From contig JAGBJI010000013.1 in NCBI GenBank assembly GCA_017934545.1, forward strand, positions 124,001-188,000: DNA of 64,000 bases, in the 5' to 3' direction. Within the stretch, counting starts at the first letter, position 1, and each line of letters opens with the position of its first letter. This DNA is from Bacteroidales bacterium. Its GTDB lineage: Bacteria > Bacteroidota > Bacteroidia > Bacteroidales > P3. Both the position numbers and the translations under genes were made by a program. Below are positions 8,159 through 16,813 of the stretch, one piece after another. The notes under the pieces were generated by a model, which saw nothing but the letters and a program-made list of their open reading frames with translations, was not told where the DNA came from and did no database searches.

Positions 8159-9037
8159 TTATATATTTTTCTTTATTTGCTCAATTAAACTGCTGCAACC
8201 TATGCGGAAAGTATCTTTGGTTATGTATTTTTCCCCGAAAAAACACTTCATCAACGCATAATACTGCAACGCCTGAAGGCTGTTTCTTATGCCTCCCGCC
8301 GCCTTAAAGCCTATGGTGCGGTTGTTTTCTTTTTCCTCAAAATCCCTTATAGCAATCATCATCACTGCAGACGTATAAATGTCGGCTCCTTTGTCGGTTT
8401 TTCCCGTCGAAGTCTTAATAAAATCCGCTCCGCACTGCATTGCAAGCATTGAAGCGTTGTAAACATTCCGATAAGTTTGCAATTGCGATGTTTCCAATAT
8501 GACTTTCATCTTAACATTACGGCCTTTACTGATTGCTTTTCTCATCTGTTTGAGTTCATTTTTCGCTTGAACAATGTTTTCAAGGAAAAGACCGCGGTTG
8601 ATAGGCACGTCTATTTCATCTGCACCGTTATCAACGGCAAACTCTATATCGCTCAACCTGCTTTGAAGCGAACAATGGGCGGAAGGAAATCCGCCTGACA
8701 CTGCAACTTTGTATATATTTTGGTTTGAAATTTCAGAACTGTTCAACACCCAAAGCAAATCCGAATAAACGCATATGCCCGCAACCGTGAACTGTTTGCC
8801 GTCAATAAAGTATTTGCTTTGCTCTATAATTTTTTCAACCGAGGCTTTGTTGTCGCAATCGTTCAAAGTAGTAATGTCAAGCAAGCCTAATATCTCTTTC
8901 AAAGCCTCTTTTTGATTAATCCGTAATAATTCTTCAGCCAACAAACAGTCAATTTGTCTTTCAAAATCACTGCCGTTTTGAAACGCATCTAATTTTAATT
9001 TATCTTTTTCCGTACTACTTATCATTAAATTGAGCAA
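8159..9037 (-). CDS. deoC: Deoxyribose-phosphate aldolase
   Basis: The 292-residue protein contains the Schiff-base lysine region FIKTSTGKTDKGA near 207-219, the GADEIDVPINRG barrel strand near 146-157 and the second active-site lysine in GFKAAGGIRN near 252-261. It splits 2-deoxyribose 5-phosphate into glyceraldehyde 3-phosphate and acetaldehyde in the cytoplasm. The reading frame overlaps the end of the LutB-like gene by 23 nt; a second ATG at 9025 would still overlap, so translational coupling is likely. About 60 N-terminal residues precede the usual barrel, as in other long DeoC forms. Confidence 0.9.
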   Translation of the reverse strand: MLNLMISSTEKDKLKLDAFQNGSDFERQIDCLLAEELLRINQKEALKEILGLLDITTLNDCDNKASVEKIIEQSKYFIDGKQFTVAGICVYSDLLWVLNSSEISNQNIYKVAVSGGFPSAHCSLQSRLSDIEFAVDNGADEIDVPINRGLFLENIVQAKNELKQMRKAISKGRNVKMKVILETSQLQTYRNVYNASMLAMQCGADFIKTSTGKTDKGADIYTSAVMMIAIRDFEEKENNRTIGFKAAGGIRNSLQALQYYALMKCFFGEKYITKDTFRIGCSSLIEQIKKNI

Positions 9038-10175
9038 TAAATTGTTGGTTAAACGTAGATTTTGAGAATGAATATTCGTTTACCGCCTGTGAATTGGTAA
9101 AATATTTCAGCCTTAACACTTTCATCCATCTTTTTTTGTTTAAAGATTTGCGTGAAACCAACATCTTGCCTACGCTGTTGGCAAAACGCACGTCTTTAAT
9201 ATCCATCATACGGTTTTCAAAAAAGTAGTTTCTGTTTGCAAGTATAAGCTCGGAAACCGGAATCTTCACAGGACAGACGGACGAACAATTTCCGCAAGAG
9301 GTACACGTGAAACACAGGTGTTTGTAGTTCTCTATATTCTCTATAAACGGCAATATAACATTGGCAATAGGACCCGTGAAAACATTGTCGTAAGGTTTAT
9401 CCCCTATTATCTTGTAAACGGGGCAAACTCTTTTGCAGGCTCCGCAACTTATACACGTCAAAGCACGCCTTATACGCTGATTTTCCAGCACATTGCTCCT
9501 GCCGTTATCAATCAAAAACAAGTGGACATTACTGTTTTTGTCCACAGGGGAAGGAGTGAACATGGAGGTAATGTAAGGAAACTTGGTTCCGTCTTTGTAA
9601 ATTGAGTACAAATGTGAAAAAATTTCGGTTTCTTCGGGTTTGAAAAGAAAATCGCTTATAGGTAAAATGAAAATTTTTAAACTTCCGTTCAACACCATTT
9701 CCATGTCGTAAGCGGAACTGAAATTCAAAAACAGACTTCCCGTGTTGACAATTCCGAATTCAGGGGTAAATATTACGCAATCCGAAGACTCCGGTTCGGC
9801 CTTGTAATCATTCTCTTTGATAAAAGAACTTATGCCGAGTTCGTCGGAAAAGGACGAAGTGTAAAGATTAATTTTCTTTATCTTATTTTTAATCAGAACT
9901 TTATCCAGTTTTGAAAGAAAGTCATCGTACGCTATACACCAATGAATATTACCTCCGTTCTCGGAAAAATGCTTGTCAAAACTTATTAAACTATCATCAA
10001 TACTGTTTATAAATTTATAACGGATATTTGAAGCTATTTGTTTTATTTTCTCAACGTTACGGAAAACATCGGCAGCAATGTATTCAAAATTACTGTCAGA
10101 GAAGTCAAACTTCTTTTCCTTACTTATTTCCTTTTTACAATTAGCTAAAAATTCCTTATAACTATTTGTATTCAT
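9015..10175 (-). CDS. LutB-like iron-sulfur protein (LUD domain plus two 4Fe-4S clusters)
   Basis: The 386-residue protein has an N-terminal LUD-like domain (roughly 1-225, including FTPEFGIVNTGSLFLN near 131-146) and a ferredoxin region with two sets of cysteines: CISCGACKRVCPVYK near 243-257 and CFTCTSCGNCSSVCPVK near 289-305. LutB works with LutA and LutC in oxidation of lactate to pyruvate. LutA and LutC are not adjacent; a LutA-like gene lies 38 kb away at 47974. The gene follows rpiB by 11 nt and overlaps deoC. Lactate oxidation is family knowledge, not shown here. Confidence 0.8.
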   Translation of the reverse strand: MNTNSYKEFLANCKKEISKEKKFDFSDSNFEYIAADVFRNVEKIKQIASNIRYKFINSIDDSLISFDKHFSENGGNIHWCIAYDDFLSKLDKVLIKNKIKKINLYTSSFSDELGISSFIKENDYKAEPESSDCVIFTPEFGIVNTGSLFLNFSSAYDMEMVLNGSLKIFILPISDFLFKPEETEIFSHLYSIYKDGTKFPYITSMFTPSPVDKNSNVHLFLIDNGRSNVLENQRIRRALTCISCGACKRVCPVYKIIGDKPYDNVFTGPIANVILPFIENIENYKHLCFTCTSCGNCSSVCPVKIPVSELILANRNYFFENRMMDIKDVRFANSVGKMLVSRKSLNKKRWMKVLRLKYFTNSQAVNEYSFSKSTFNQQFIAQFNDK

Positions 10176-10186
10176 GATAAATATAA

Positions 10187-10627
10187 TTAATGAAGCATCT
10201 GTTTTATCTTTTCTATTCTTCTTTGGTGTCTTCCTCCCTCAAAATCGGACGATAAATAACTGTTAACTATATCTTTAGCCTCATCAAAAGTAATAAAACG
10301 GGCAGGCAATGCCACTATATTTGCATTGTTATGTTTTTTAGCCAAAGCGGAAATCTCTGCATTCCAGCACAATGCACAACGAACGTTTTCGTATTTGTTT
10401 GCAACCATGCTTACTCCGTTTCCGCTGCCGCACATTATAAAGCCGAACTCATACTCTCCTTTGTTGATAAGGTTTGCAATCGGATGAATCACATCGGGAT
10501 AGTCCGTGCTTTCCTCTGAATAGCATCCCATATCTTTGATTTCAAAACCTTTAGATTCAAGATAGGCTTTAAGTTGTTCTTTTAACTGAAAACCTGCATG
10601 GTCTGAGGCTATCGGTATTGTACCCAT
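10187..10627 (-). CDS. rpiB: Ribose-5-phosphate isomerase B
   Basis: From ATG at 10627 the protein has 146 residues, the usual RpiB length. It begins MGTIPIASDHAGFQLKE, and the active-site loop reads IMCGSGNGVSMVANK with the catalytic cysteine near residue 67. It interconverts ribose 5-phosphate and ribulose 5-phosphate. The frame remains open upstream to 10702, but that extension would overlap the candidate -7 element at 10663-10670, so the internal ATG is preferred. It heads a possible leftward operon rpiB-lutB-like-deoC-spt-GNAT-SDR with gaps of 42 nt or less. Confidence 0.92.
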   Translation of the reverse strand: MGTIPIASDHAGFQLKEQLKAYLESKGFEIKDMGCYSEESTDYPDVIHPIANLINKGEYEFGFIMCGSGNGVSMVANKYENVRCALCWNAEISALAKKHNNANIVALPARFITFDEAKDIVNSYLSSDFEGGRHQRRIEKIKQMLH

Positions 10628-10662
10628 AATTTTAAAAGTGATTTTTTTGTCATTTATAAATG

Positions 10663-10670
10663 CAAAATTA
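10663..10670 (-). promoter_or_regulatory. Candidate -7 promoter element for rpiB
   Basis: The minus strand reads TAATTTTG here, a match to TAnnTTTG, about 35 nt before the rpiB ATG at 10627. No TTG lies exactly 19 nt upstream. The position supports the shorter rpiB start. Confidence 0.4.
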
Positions 10671-10724
10671 ATACAAATATTATTAAAATACGTCATATTC
10701 ACTGCTTAATAAAAAAATATTTAT

Positions 10725-10892
10725 GCCTTACTGCGAAACGTTGCCGCCCTTTCAGAAAGTAATCCTAAAAAAATCACATTTTTTGCATTAAAAAAATAGT
10801 TTTTTTATGATAAAAAATCAGATTTTTTTTAAGTTAAATTCAGAAGGGGCGGAGATGAAAAATTGTTCGGCAGGATTTTTGCTTATAAAGGC
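10725..10892. repeat. Phased symmetric array, copy 2 (GCCC/GGGC type)
   Basis: GCC at 10725 and GCCC at 10746 lead into three A-N5-T units starting at 10768, 10790 and 10812, with centres TCACA, a variant of ATAG, and TCAGA. Mirrored sites follow: GGGC ending at 10850, CGGC ending at 10871 and AGGC ending at 10892, in 21-bp steps. The array lies in the divergent gap between rpiB and nadA, so it cannot be a simple 3' terminator. Confidence 0.88.
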
Positions 10893-11295
10893 GAAGAGAG
10901 ATTATGAAAAGAAAAGTATTTATATAAAATGTTAAAAAGTGTGTTTATATTCAGTGAATTATAATGTCAATAATTATGAAATAAAAAGCAAAAGTTGATA
11001 ACTTAAAACAAAAATATGTACTTGATAACAAAGAATTAACAAAAAATAAATGTTAATAACATAATTAACAAAACACAAATAAATTTTTAATAAATAATGT
11101 AAAATTACAATAAACCTTTAATTTATAAATTTTTAAATAATTCGCATGAAATTAAAGATATTGTTAATAAAATGTTTATTTTTGCATATTAATTGTGAAA
11201 AGAGAAAATTATAAACATTATCAACAAAGATATTAAATACTACTAACTTATATAAATAAAAAAAATAGTAAATAACCCTTAGTTAAAAAAGACTT
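10893..11295. other. AT-rich leader/intergenic region before nadA with recurring TTATYAAC motif
   Basis: About 400 bp of very AT-rich DNA without a credible gene. A -7-like TATTTTTG lies at 11177-11184, giving a leader of about 105 nt for nadA, but no TTG stands at the right spacing. The motif TTATYAAC recurs: as GTTGATAA at 10994, TGTTAATAA at 11051 and 11162 (reverse sense), and TTATCAACA at 11218, with a related CTTGATAA at 11021. TTATCAACA differs from the DnaA box TTATCCACA at one base. Gene direction also switches here. This is compatible with, but does not prove, a replication-related region. Confidence 0.35.
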
Positions 11296-12234
11296 ATGGA
11301 CATTAAAGACAAAATCATTGAGTTAAAAAAGAAAAAAGACGTTGTAATTCTCGGACATTACTATCAAATACCTGAAATTCAAGACATCTCTGACTATGTC
11401 GGCGATTCTTTGGCATTGGCTCAAAAAGCGGCACAAACCGATAAGAGTATAATACTTTTCTGCGGCGTGCATTTTATGGGCGAAACGGCGAAAATACTTA
11501 ACCCGACAAAGAAAGTTATTATCCCTGATTTGAACGCAGGATGCTCGCTTGCAGACAGTTGTCCTTACGAAGAATTCAAAGAATTTAAGTCGCATTACCC
11601 TGACCATATAGTTATCTCTTATGTGAATTGCAGTGCAAAAATCAAAACCTTGAGCGACATAATCTGTACTTCGGGCAACGCACTTCAAATAGTCAATTCA
11701 TTGCCTAAAGACCAAAAAATAATCTTCGCACCCGATAAAAACTTAGGTGGATACATCAATAGAATGACAGGAAGAAACATGGTGCTGTATCACGGCAGCT
11801 GCGAAGTGCATGATTTGCTTACTGCTGAATACACACTTAAGATGAAACAGCAAAACCCTGATTATTTGATGATAGCACATCCTGAATGCAATGATGCCGT
11901 TTTACAGTTGGCGGATTACGTAGGCAGTACGCAGGGTATGATTAAATATGTTAAAGAGAGTAAGCACAAAAAATTCCTTGTCGCAACGGAGAACGGAATT
12001 TTACATAAGCTACAACAGGACAATCCGGATAAAGAGTTTTTGGTTGTAACTCAAAAAGAAAGTTGTGCTTGTAACGATTGCCGCCATATGAAACTAAATA
12101 CAATGGAAAAAGTTCTTGCTTCGTTGGAAGAGGAGAAGTTTGAAATTAATTTAGATGAGCAAACAATCGTAAAAGCAAGAAAACCAATAGATGAGATGTT
12201 AAACTTGAGTAAAAAATTAGGAATAATTAAGTAA
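11296..12234 (+). CDS. nadA: Quinolinate synthase A
   Basis: The 312-residue protein matches NadA throughout: LGHYYQIPEIQDISDYVGDSLALAQ near 21-45, the conserved cysteines in NAGCSLADSC near 80-89, GSCEVH near 165-170, HPECN near 197-201, and CACNDC near 257-262. The three cluster cysteines (of the 83/168/254 type) appear present. It condenses iminoaspartate, made by NadB, with dihydroxyacetone phosphate to quinolinate for NAD synthesis, using an oxygen-sensitive 4Fe-4S cluster. nadB and nadC are not in the window. It is the first rightward gene after the leftward block. Confidence 0.95.
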   Translation: MDIKDKIIELKKKKDVVILGHYYQIPEIQDISDYVGDSLALAQKAAQTDKSIILFCGVHFMGETAKILNPTKKVIIPDLNAGCSLADSCPYEEFKEFKSHYPDHIVISYVNCSAKIKTLSDIICTSGNALQIVNSLPKDQKIIFAPDKNLGGYINRMTGRNMVLYHGSCEVHDLLTAEYTLKMKQQNPDYLMIAHPECNDAVLQLADYVGSTQGMIKYVKESKHKKFLVATENGILHKLQQDNPDKEFLVVTQKESCACNDCRHMKLNTMEKVLASLEEEKFEINLDEQTIVKARKPIDEMLNLSKKLGIIK

Positions 12235-12303
12235 ATTTTTTGCCGATTTATTTGTCTTTATAAGTCATTGAATTAAAGTATATAGAATTTAAATTTTTTT
12301 AAT

Positions 12304-12378
12304 TTAAGACCCTTGAAAATTTAACGGATAAACAGTTTACGGTGTCAGACTTGATTATTTAATTTTTGAGGGTCTTAA
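12304..12378. promoter_or_regulatory. Long inverted repeat immediately upstream of the 12390 gene
   Basis: The left arm TTAAGACCCTTGAAAATT (12304-12321) pairs with AATTTTTGAGGGTCTTAA (12361-12378), 16 of 18 positions complementary, around a 39-nt loop. The right arm ends 11 nt before the ATG at 12390. No T-run follows directly, so a regulatory leader hairpin is at least as likely as a nadA terminator. Confidence 0.5.
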
Positions 12379-12389
12379 TTTTTTCTTTT

Positions 12390-12992
12390 ATGAAGAAAGT
12401 TCTGTTTGTTTTCTTATTAATTTTTTCTTTTACATTTTTACATTCGCAGGATTTTGAAAAAATTTACCGCAGTATGTCGTTCAAAGATAAAATGTGGTGT
12501 ATTCAAAATTACGACTGCGTACTTTCTGCCGTTGAAATCTCTGATGAAGTTATGCAAGTGATGGATTCTTTAAACAAGATAAAATTCTTGGGCGGCAATA
12601 CGGAGGGCGGTAAATTTGATGCGTTGCGTCATATTTTTTGGATGTATAGTCTGAGCAGTGAAATAGGGGAGGAGTGCAGCAGAAGGATAGGGCAGATTTA
12701 TGAAAATTACGGTTATTATATCTATTTGACAACCGAAAACAGCGGATACGACAGTGTAGGAATGCAGATGGACCTATTTAACAACGAGTTAGGTATTTTA
12801 TTAAGCCGTAAAGAGATAGAAAAACCGCTAATTATCAAAACAATAGAAGAGATTATCAATTCAGGTCAGGCAAAGGTTATAAAAAAGAGTCAAAGTGGTG
12901 AAAGCCTGGATGTTAAAGGTGAAGTAATCCCTGAAAGCGAATGGAAAAAACAGTGGAATAACAGAAGAGTACTCGTTGATTCTGATTTTTAA
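12390..12992 (+). CDS. Exported protein with a DALRH motif, probably DUF6973-like
   Basis: From ATG at 12390 the protein has 200 residues. It begins with a clear signal peptide (MKKVLFVFLLIFSFTFLHSQ). The central segment GGKFDALRHIFWMYSLSSEI near 79-98 has the D-A-x-R-H-x-x-W pattern of a small family of exported Bacteroidota proteins (DUF6973), where the His and Asp could be functional; the tail is charged. A longer reading from TTG at 12366 is rejected, because it begins inside the inverted repeat and weakens the signal peptide. Function unknown. It converges on the 1045-residue leucine-rich-repeat gene. Confidence 0.6.
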   Translation: MKKVLFVFLLIFSFTFLHSQDFEKIYRSMSFKDKMWCIQNYDCVLSAVEISDEVMQVMDSLNKIKFLGGNTEGGKFDALRHIFWMYSLSSEIGEECSRRIGQIYENYGYYIYLTTENSGYDSVGMQMDLFNNELGILLSRKEIEKPLIIKTIEEIINSGQAKVIKKSQSGESLDVKGEVIPESEWKKQWNNRRVLVDSDF

Positions 12993-13005
12993 AAACTATA
13001 AACTA

Positions 13006-13021
13006 TGTTTCACGTGAATAA
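13006..13021. promoter_or_regulatory. parS-like site
   Basis: TGTTTCACGTGAATAA matches the palindromic ParB-binding consensus TGTTTCACGTGAAACA at 14 of 16 positions, including the whole left half and centre. It lies just after the stop codon of the 12390 gene in non-coding DNA. By a simple count, a match this good on random sequence of this length is expected well below once. parS sites cluster near replication origins. parA and parB are not in the window. Confidence 0.55.
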
Positions 13022-13199
13022 TTAACAATTTATTTTAATCTTATTCACCTTTTATTTTTATAAAGTTATATTTTAAAATTTTTAAATACTAAATAGGTTT
13101 AAAAAACTCTTTTGTTTGTTACTTTAATTTTATTCTTTGTATTTTTTATATTTATATTTAATAAATTACTGAATAGTATTATATGAATTTGTATATAAA

Positions 13200-13229
13200 A
13201 AATGATTACATCAAGCGATGTAATCATTT
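13200..13229. terminator. Bidirectional hairpin between convergent genes
   Basis: A perfect 13-bp stem, AAATGATTACATC with GATGTAATCATTT, closes a 4-nt loop AAGC. A and T runs on either side make it usable in both directions, between the ends of the 12390 gene and the leucine-rich-repeat gene. The rest of the 256-bp gap is AT-rich and holds the parS-like site. Confidence 0.75.
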
Positions 13230-13248
13230 CCGATAATTTAATTTTTGT

Positions 13249-16200
13249 TTATTTAATTATCAATTTCTTTGTAGTTTCTCCGACTTTGATATAATAAACG
13301 CCGCTTTCAAGGTCGGCAATGTTTATTTCTTTGAAGCCTTTTATATTTTTGATGGTTTTAACCGTCTGACCTTTGCTGTTAAATACGGTTACATCACCGT
13401 TGGCTTTGATTGTAACCTTGTCTTTCGCAGGGTTAGGGTAAATGATTATGATTTTGTCTTGTTGAATTTCGTCAATGCCTTGCGTAACTTGCAGGTATAA
13501 TGTGATAATGCTGTCACAACCGTCTTCGGTTTGCAGTATTTGCGTGTGAGTTCCTGCTTCTTTTACGTCAAAACCGTAATCCGAATAATTTTCTCCCGTA
13601 TTGATTGTCGCATAGATATATGTCCGCACCGTTGAACACAATGTTACCGTGTCATAAACATACAATGTATCGGTCAATGTCACGGTATCGTACAGTGTAA
13701 TCTCATTTGTAATTGTATCATACAACGTCACAGTGTCAATTTGTGTTAAAATGGTTGTGTCATGTAGTGTTACGGTGTCATATTGTGTAAGTGTTAATGT
13801 GTCGGTAATCAATACAGTGTCTGTTTCAATTGTAAATAATTCCAAATTTATAATACTATCACATCCGTTTATAGTTTTCAATTCTTGAATAAAGGAACCT
13901 TGATTTTTTACATTAAACCCATTTAATGTGTAAGTATCTCCGCTTTTGACTGCAGATTGGATAAGAGTGTCATATGTAGGATTTACGGTCAATGTCAATG
14001 TGACTATGCTGTCACATTCGTATTTGTTTAACAGATTTGCTGTGTATTCACCCGATTTAGTTAACGTGTCACCGCAAAAGATATATTTTTCACCTTGACA
14101 TATTGTATGAGAGATATTCGTATATGCAATATCACCCAAACGATGTAAGAAATTATTATAAGATGTCCACCAAGTACTGTGATAACTGTCATAAGCCGTA
14201 CAAGGCACCCATATGTATTCGGCTTTGCAATTATAAAAACGGTTATATCCGATAACAGGAGCATTTAAAGGATATGAATAAATAGTGTCAATAGTACAAT
14301 TTTTAAAAAGCCAAGACGGTAAACTTGTTATATTTTCACCTATTATTAAAGATTTTATGTTATTACAGTTGTTGAATATTCCGTCAGGATAATTTGACAT
14401 AATACTTGTACAAGACGGTGCATTGTAATTAATAATCTGTAAACTGTCACAACCTACAAATGCGTTGTCTTGCAGCGTATCTATCTTGTTGCTCAATGTA
14501 AGTTCTTTTATATTTGTGCCTGAAAAAGCATGAATTCCTATGTGCCGTAAGTTTTTCGGCAAAATTATTTCCGCCTTTTTGTTATTTTTCAAGAAGTAAT
14601 GCGGAATATATTCCACACTGTCGTTGATTTTAACAATTGATAATGCAGTGTCATTGCCGAACATACCAATATGTTCAAAGCATTCATCATAATAAATATA
14701 TACAGGGTTGTATATAACTTTAGTAAGATTAGGGCAAGATGAAAAGGCAGAACAACCGATTGTAGTCACACTCTTCGGAATTATCAATTCGCTTATAGCC
14801 GTTGAAGAAAAAGCATGTTTACCTATTGAAACCACGCTGTCAGGAAGCGGAGCTGTGAGCAGGTTGCCGCAATTGTTAAACGCATAGTCACCGATGGTCT
14901 TTACACTGTTAGGAATTACTACTTCCGTTATACCTTTCTCATTATTTAATATACTATTCGGAATGGTTTGAACGCCTTGTGCAATGATGAAATTCTTTAT
15001 TTTACCGTTTTGGGCTATACCTTCTTCATTGTACTTTGATTCAAAGACAGCATTTGTTGCATTATAATAAACCGTATCTAATGAAGTGCAGTTATATAAA
15101 GGAGTATTACCGATTTTTGTTACACTTTGCGGAATTGTTATTGTCTTCAAATTTTTACAATCAGTAAATAATTTTTCAGGTATTACTTCCACACTGTCAC
15201 CGATAGTTGCCGTTGTAACATTAATCCAACCGAAACCTGCACTGTAATCATCTCCGTCAGATTCAAAATGTTTTGCATTGAAGTGAACTGTTTTCAGACT
15301 TGTTGTATTTTCAAATGCATTATAACCTAAATGTGTCACTCCTTTTTGTATGGTTACTTCCTTTACGGAAACAGCACCGCTGAAACTATTCCAACCGATG
15401 TATTCCAAATTTTCAGGGAAAGACAATGATGTTATTCTGTTACATCCTCTGAATGCAAAATCACCTATTTTCTTTAAAGAATTAGGAAAATTTACAGACG
15501 TTATTTTTGTACATGCATCAAAGATAAACACAGGTAATAGTTCTACACTGTCACCTACAATGACTTTGTCTAAATTAGGAGCATAGAATACTGTATTAGA
15601 AGTTTTATTAGTTGCATTTTCATTAGCTTTTTTTGCATTATAATACATTGTTTTTAAAGAATCGCAACCATAAAATAGTCCTGTACCAAGAGTTGTTACG
15701 GATTTAGGTATGGTAATCTGTTTTAATTTTGAACAATTATAAAAAGCCTCATCGCCGATATATACTACTCCTTCGTTTAAGGCCGCAGAAGTCATATTAC
15801 TGCAACTTTGAAATGCACCTTTATTTATTTCTGTAACATTGGACATAGACACCGATTGAATCTTCTCGCACAATCTGAATGCACATACCTCAATTACTTT
15901 TACCGAAGAAGGAACGGTAAGATTGTAATATCCGTCCGTTGTCTGCCCAACTTCACATGCCACGATTCTGTCTTTGTTTTTACTCATCAACAATCCGTTT
16001 TCCAATACGTAAGCAGTATTTCCGCTCTCCAATATTATAGTCCTGATACCGTTAACAGTGTTTGGGTGAATATATTTTACAGTATTAGGAATAGTGAAAC
16101 TTATTCTCGGTTCAGAATTATTAGTTAAACCGACCGATTCAATACTTGTTACCGTGTAAGTATCACCGTTGTATGTTACAGTTGAAGGAACGGTTATACT

Positions 16201-16386
16201 GTTTGTTCCGGCGGCAACTACGTTCAGATAAGGACCGCAGTAAGCGACTTCAAAATTCGGGTAAACGTTAGATGTAACTTTGTAAACGTAATCTCCAATC
16301 TTAAAAGTGGAGCCTACGGTTTGCGTATGTGCGTTTAACGATAGACACAACATAACCGCAAGAATGATTTTTGTCAAATGTTTCAT
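13249..16386 (-). CDS. BspA-like leucine-rich-repeat surface protein with type IX secretion C-terminal domain
   Basis: The 1045-residue protein starts with a signal peptide (first 22 residues). Residues of about 70-740 form many LRR_5 (BspA/TpLRR) repeats, with patterns such as ITSIESVGL, IGDEAFYNCSKLKQITIPKSV and IGDYAFNNCGNL. Then come three GCDSI-x-x-L-x-L repeats around 790-980, interrupted near 850-930 by a Thr/Asp-rich YDTVTL repeat. The last 70 residues, with YPNPAKDKVTI and ending KLIIK, are a T9SS sorting domain. It is therefore probably secreted by the Por system and anchored to the surface, with adhesion as a family-based guess. A structured leader precedes it. Confidence 0.88.
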   Translation of the reverse strand: MKHLTKIILAVMLCLSLNAHTQTVGSTFKIGDYVYKVTSNVYPNFEVAYCGPYLNVVAAGTNSITVPSTVTYNGDTYTVTSIESVGLTNNSEPRISFTIPNTVKYIHPNTVNGIRTIILESGNTAYVLENGLLMSKNKDRIVACEVGQTTDGYYNLTVPSSVKVIEVCAFRLCEKIQSVSMSNVTEINKGAFQSCSNMTSAALNEGVVYIGDEAFYNCSKLKQITIPKSVTTLGTGLFYGCDSLKTMYYNAKKANENATNKTSNTVFYAPNLDKVIVGDSVELLPVFIFDACTKITSVNFPNSLKKIGDFAFRGCNRITSLSFPENLEYIGWNSFSGAVSVKEVTIQKGVTHLGYNAFENTTSLKTVHFNAKHFESDGDDYSAGFGWINVTTATIGDSVEVIPEKLFTDCKNLKTITIPQSVTKIGNTPLYNCTSLDTVYYNATNAVFESKYNEEGIAQNGKIKNFIIAQGVQTIPNSILNNEKGITEVVIPNSVKTIGDYAFNNCGNLLTAPLPDSVVSIGKHAFSSTAISELIIPKSVTTIGCSAFSSCPNLTKVIYNPVYIYYDECFEHIGMFGNDTALSIVKINDSVEYIPHYFLKNNKKAEIILPKNLRHIGIHAFSGTNIKELTLSNKIDTLQDNAFVGCDSLQIINYNAPSCTSIMSNYPDGIFNNCNNIKSLIIGENITSLPSWLFKNCTIDTIYSYPLNAPVIGYNRFYNCKAEYIWVPCTAYDSYHSTWWTSYNNFLHRLGDIAYTNISHTICQGEKYIFCGDTLTKSGEYTANLLNKYECDSIVTLTLTVNPTYDTLIQSAVKSGDTYTLNGFNVKNQGSFIQELKTINGCDSIINLELFTIETDTVLITDTLTLTQYDTVTLHDTTILTQIDTVTLYDTITNEITLYDTVTLTDTLYVYDTVTLCSTVRTYIYATINTGENYSDYGFDVKEAGTHTQILQTEDGCDSIITLYLQVTQGIDEIQQDKIIIIYPNPAKDKVTIKANGDVTVFNSKGQTVKTIKNIKGFKEINIADLESGVYYIKVGETTKKLIIK

Positions 16387-16461
16387 TTTGTCTTAATGCT
16401 TTTTAATTAATACTTAAGTTAACAAATGACATAAAAAGTGTGAGCTTTGTTTCTCATTTGC

Positions 16462-16586
16462 TACTTGAAGGTCTTAGGATACCTGTAATTACTCAAATAA
16501 GTAAAGCCCACGATTTCAGCATCGCGGACATTTACCGACTTTTCTTTTTTGAGTAATTTTTCTTGAAGTTTCCTAAGTTCCAAGTA
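16462..16586 (-). ncRNA. Structured RNA candidate A (leader of the LRR gene or free small RNA)
   Basis: On the minus strand the region folds as nested helices. An imperfect closing stem joins 16571-16586 with 16462-16479 (TACTTGGAACTTAGGA with TCCTAAG..CTTCAAGTA). An inner perfect 11-bp stem joins TTTGAGTAATT (16548-16558, plus strand) with AATTACTCAAA (16487-16497). The apical hairpin has GTAAA/TTTAC (16501-16505, 16531-16535) and CGAT/ATCG. It begins about 60 nt downstream of an exact promoter at 16652-16681 and about 75 nt before the LRR ATG. The apical CGTGGGCTTT is shared with candidate B at 24143. The overall shape recalls 6S RNA, but the family is undetermined. Confidence 0.5.
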
Positions 16587-16651
16587 TCAAAAAATATAAA
16601 GCGTAACGCCCTTAATATGTCTTGGATTGCCACTGTTGACAATCACATATG

Positions 16652-16681
16652 CAAAAGTACAAAATTATTTATAATTGACAA
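16652..16681 (-). promoter_or_regulatory. Bacteroidota promoter for the LRR leader/RNA candidate A
   Basis: On the minus strand TTG (16679-16681) is followed after exactly 19 nt by TACTTTTG (16652-16659), a full match to TTG-N19-TAnnTTTG. Transcription would start near 16645 and run through the structured region into the LRR gene, a leader of about 260 nt. Confidence 0.7.
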
Positions 16682-16813
16682 TCTTTTATTTACTTTTCCT
16701 CCTCTTATACAACAACTTTTTATTCTTACTTAAAATATATCCTACCATTGCTTTTTTGCATTTTACTTCTGCCTAATCGCCCCCTCGCTGCCTTTTTATT
16801 CCGCCTGATTACC

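Noticed and set aside
12366..12389. Upstream TTG start for the exported protein gene
   Set aside because: Lies in the inverted repeat and spoils the signal peptide; ATG at 12390 is better.
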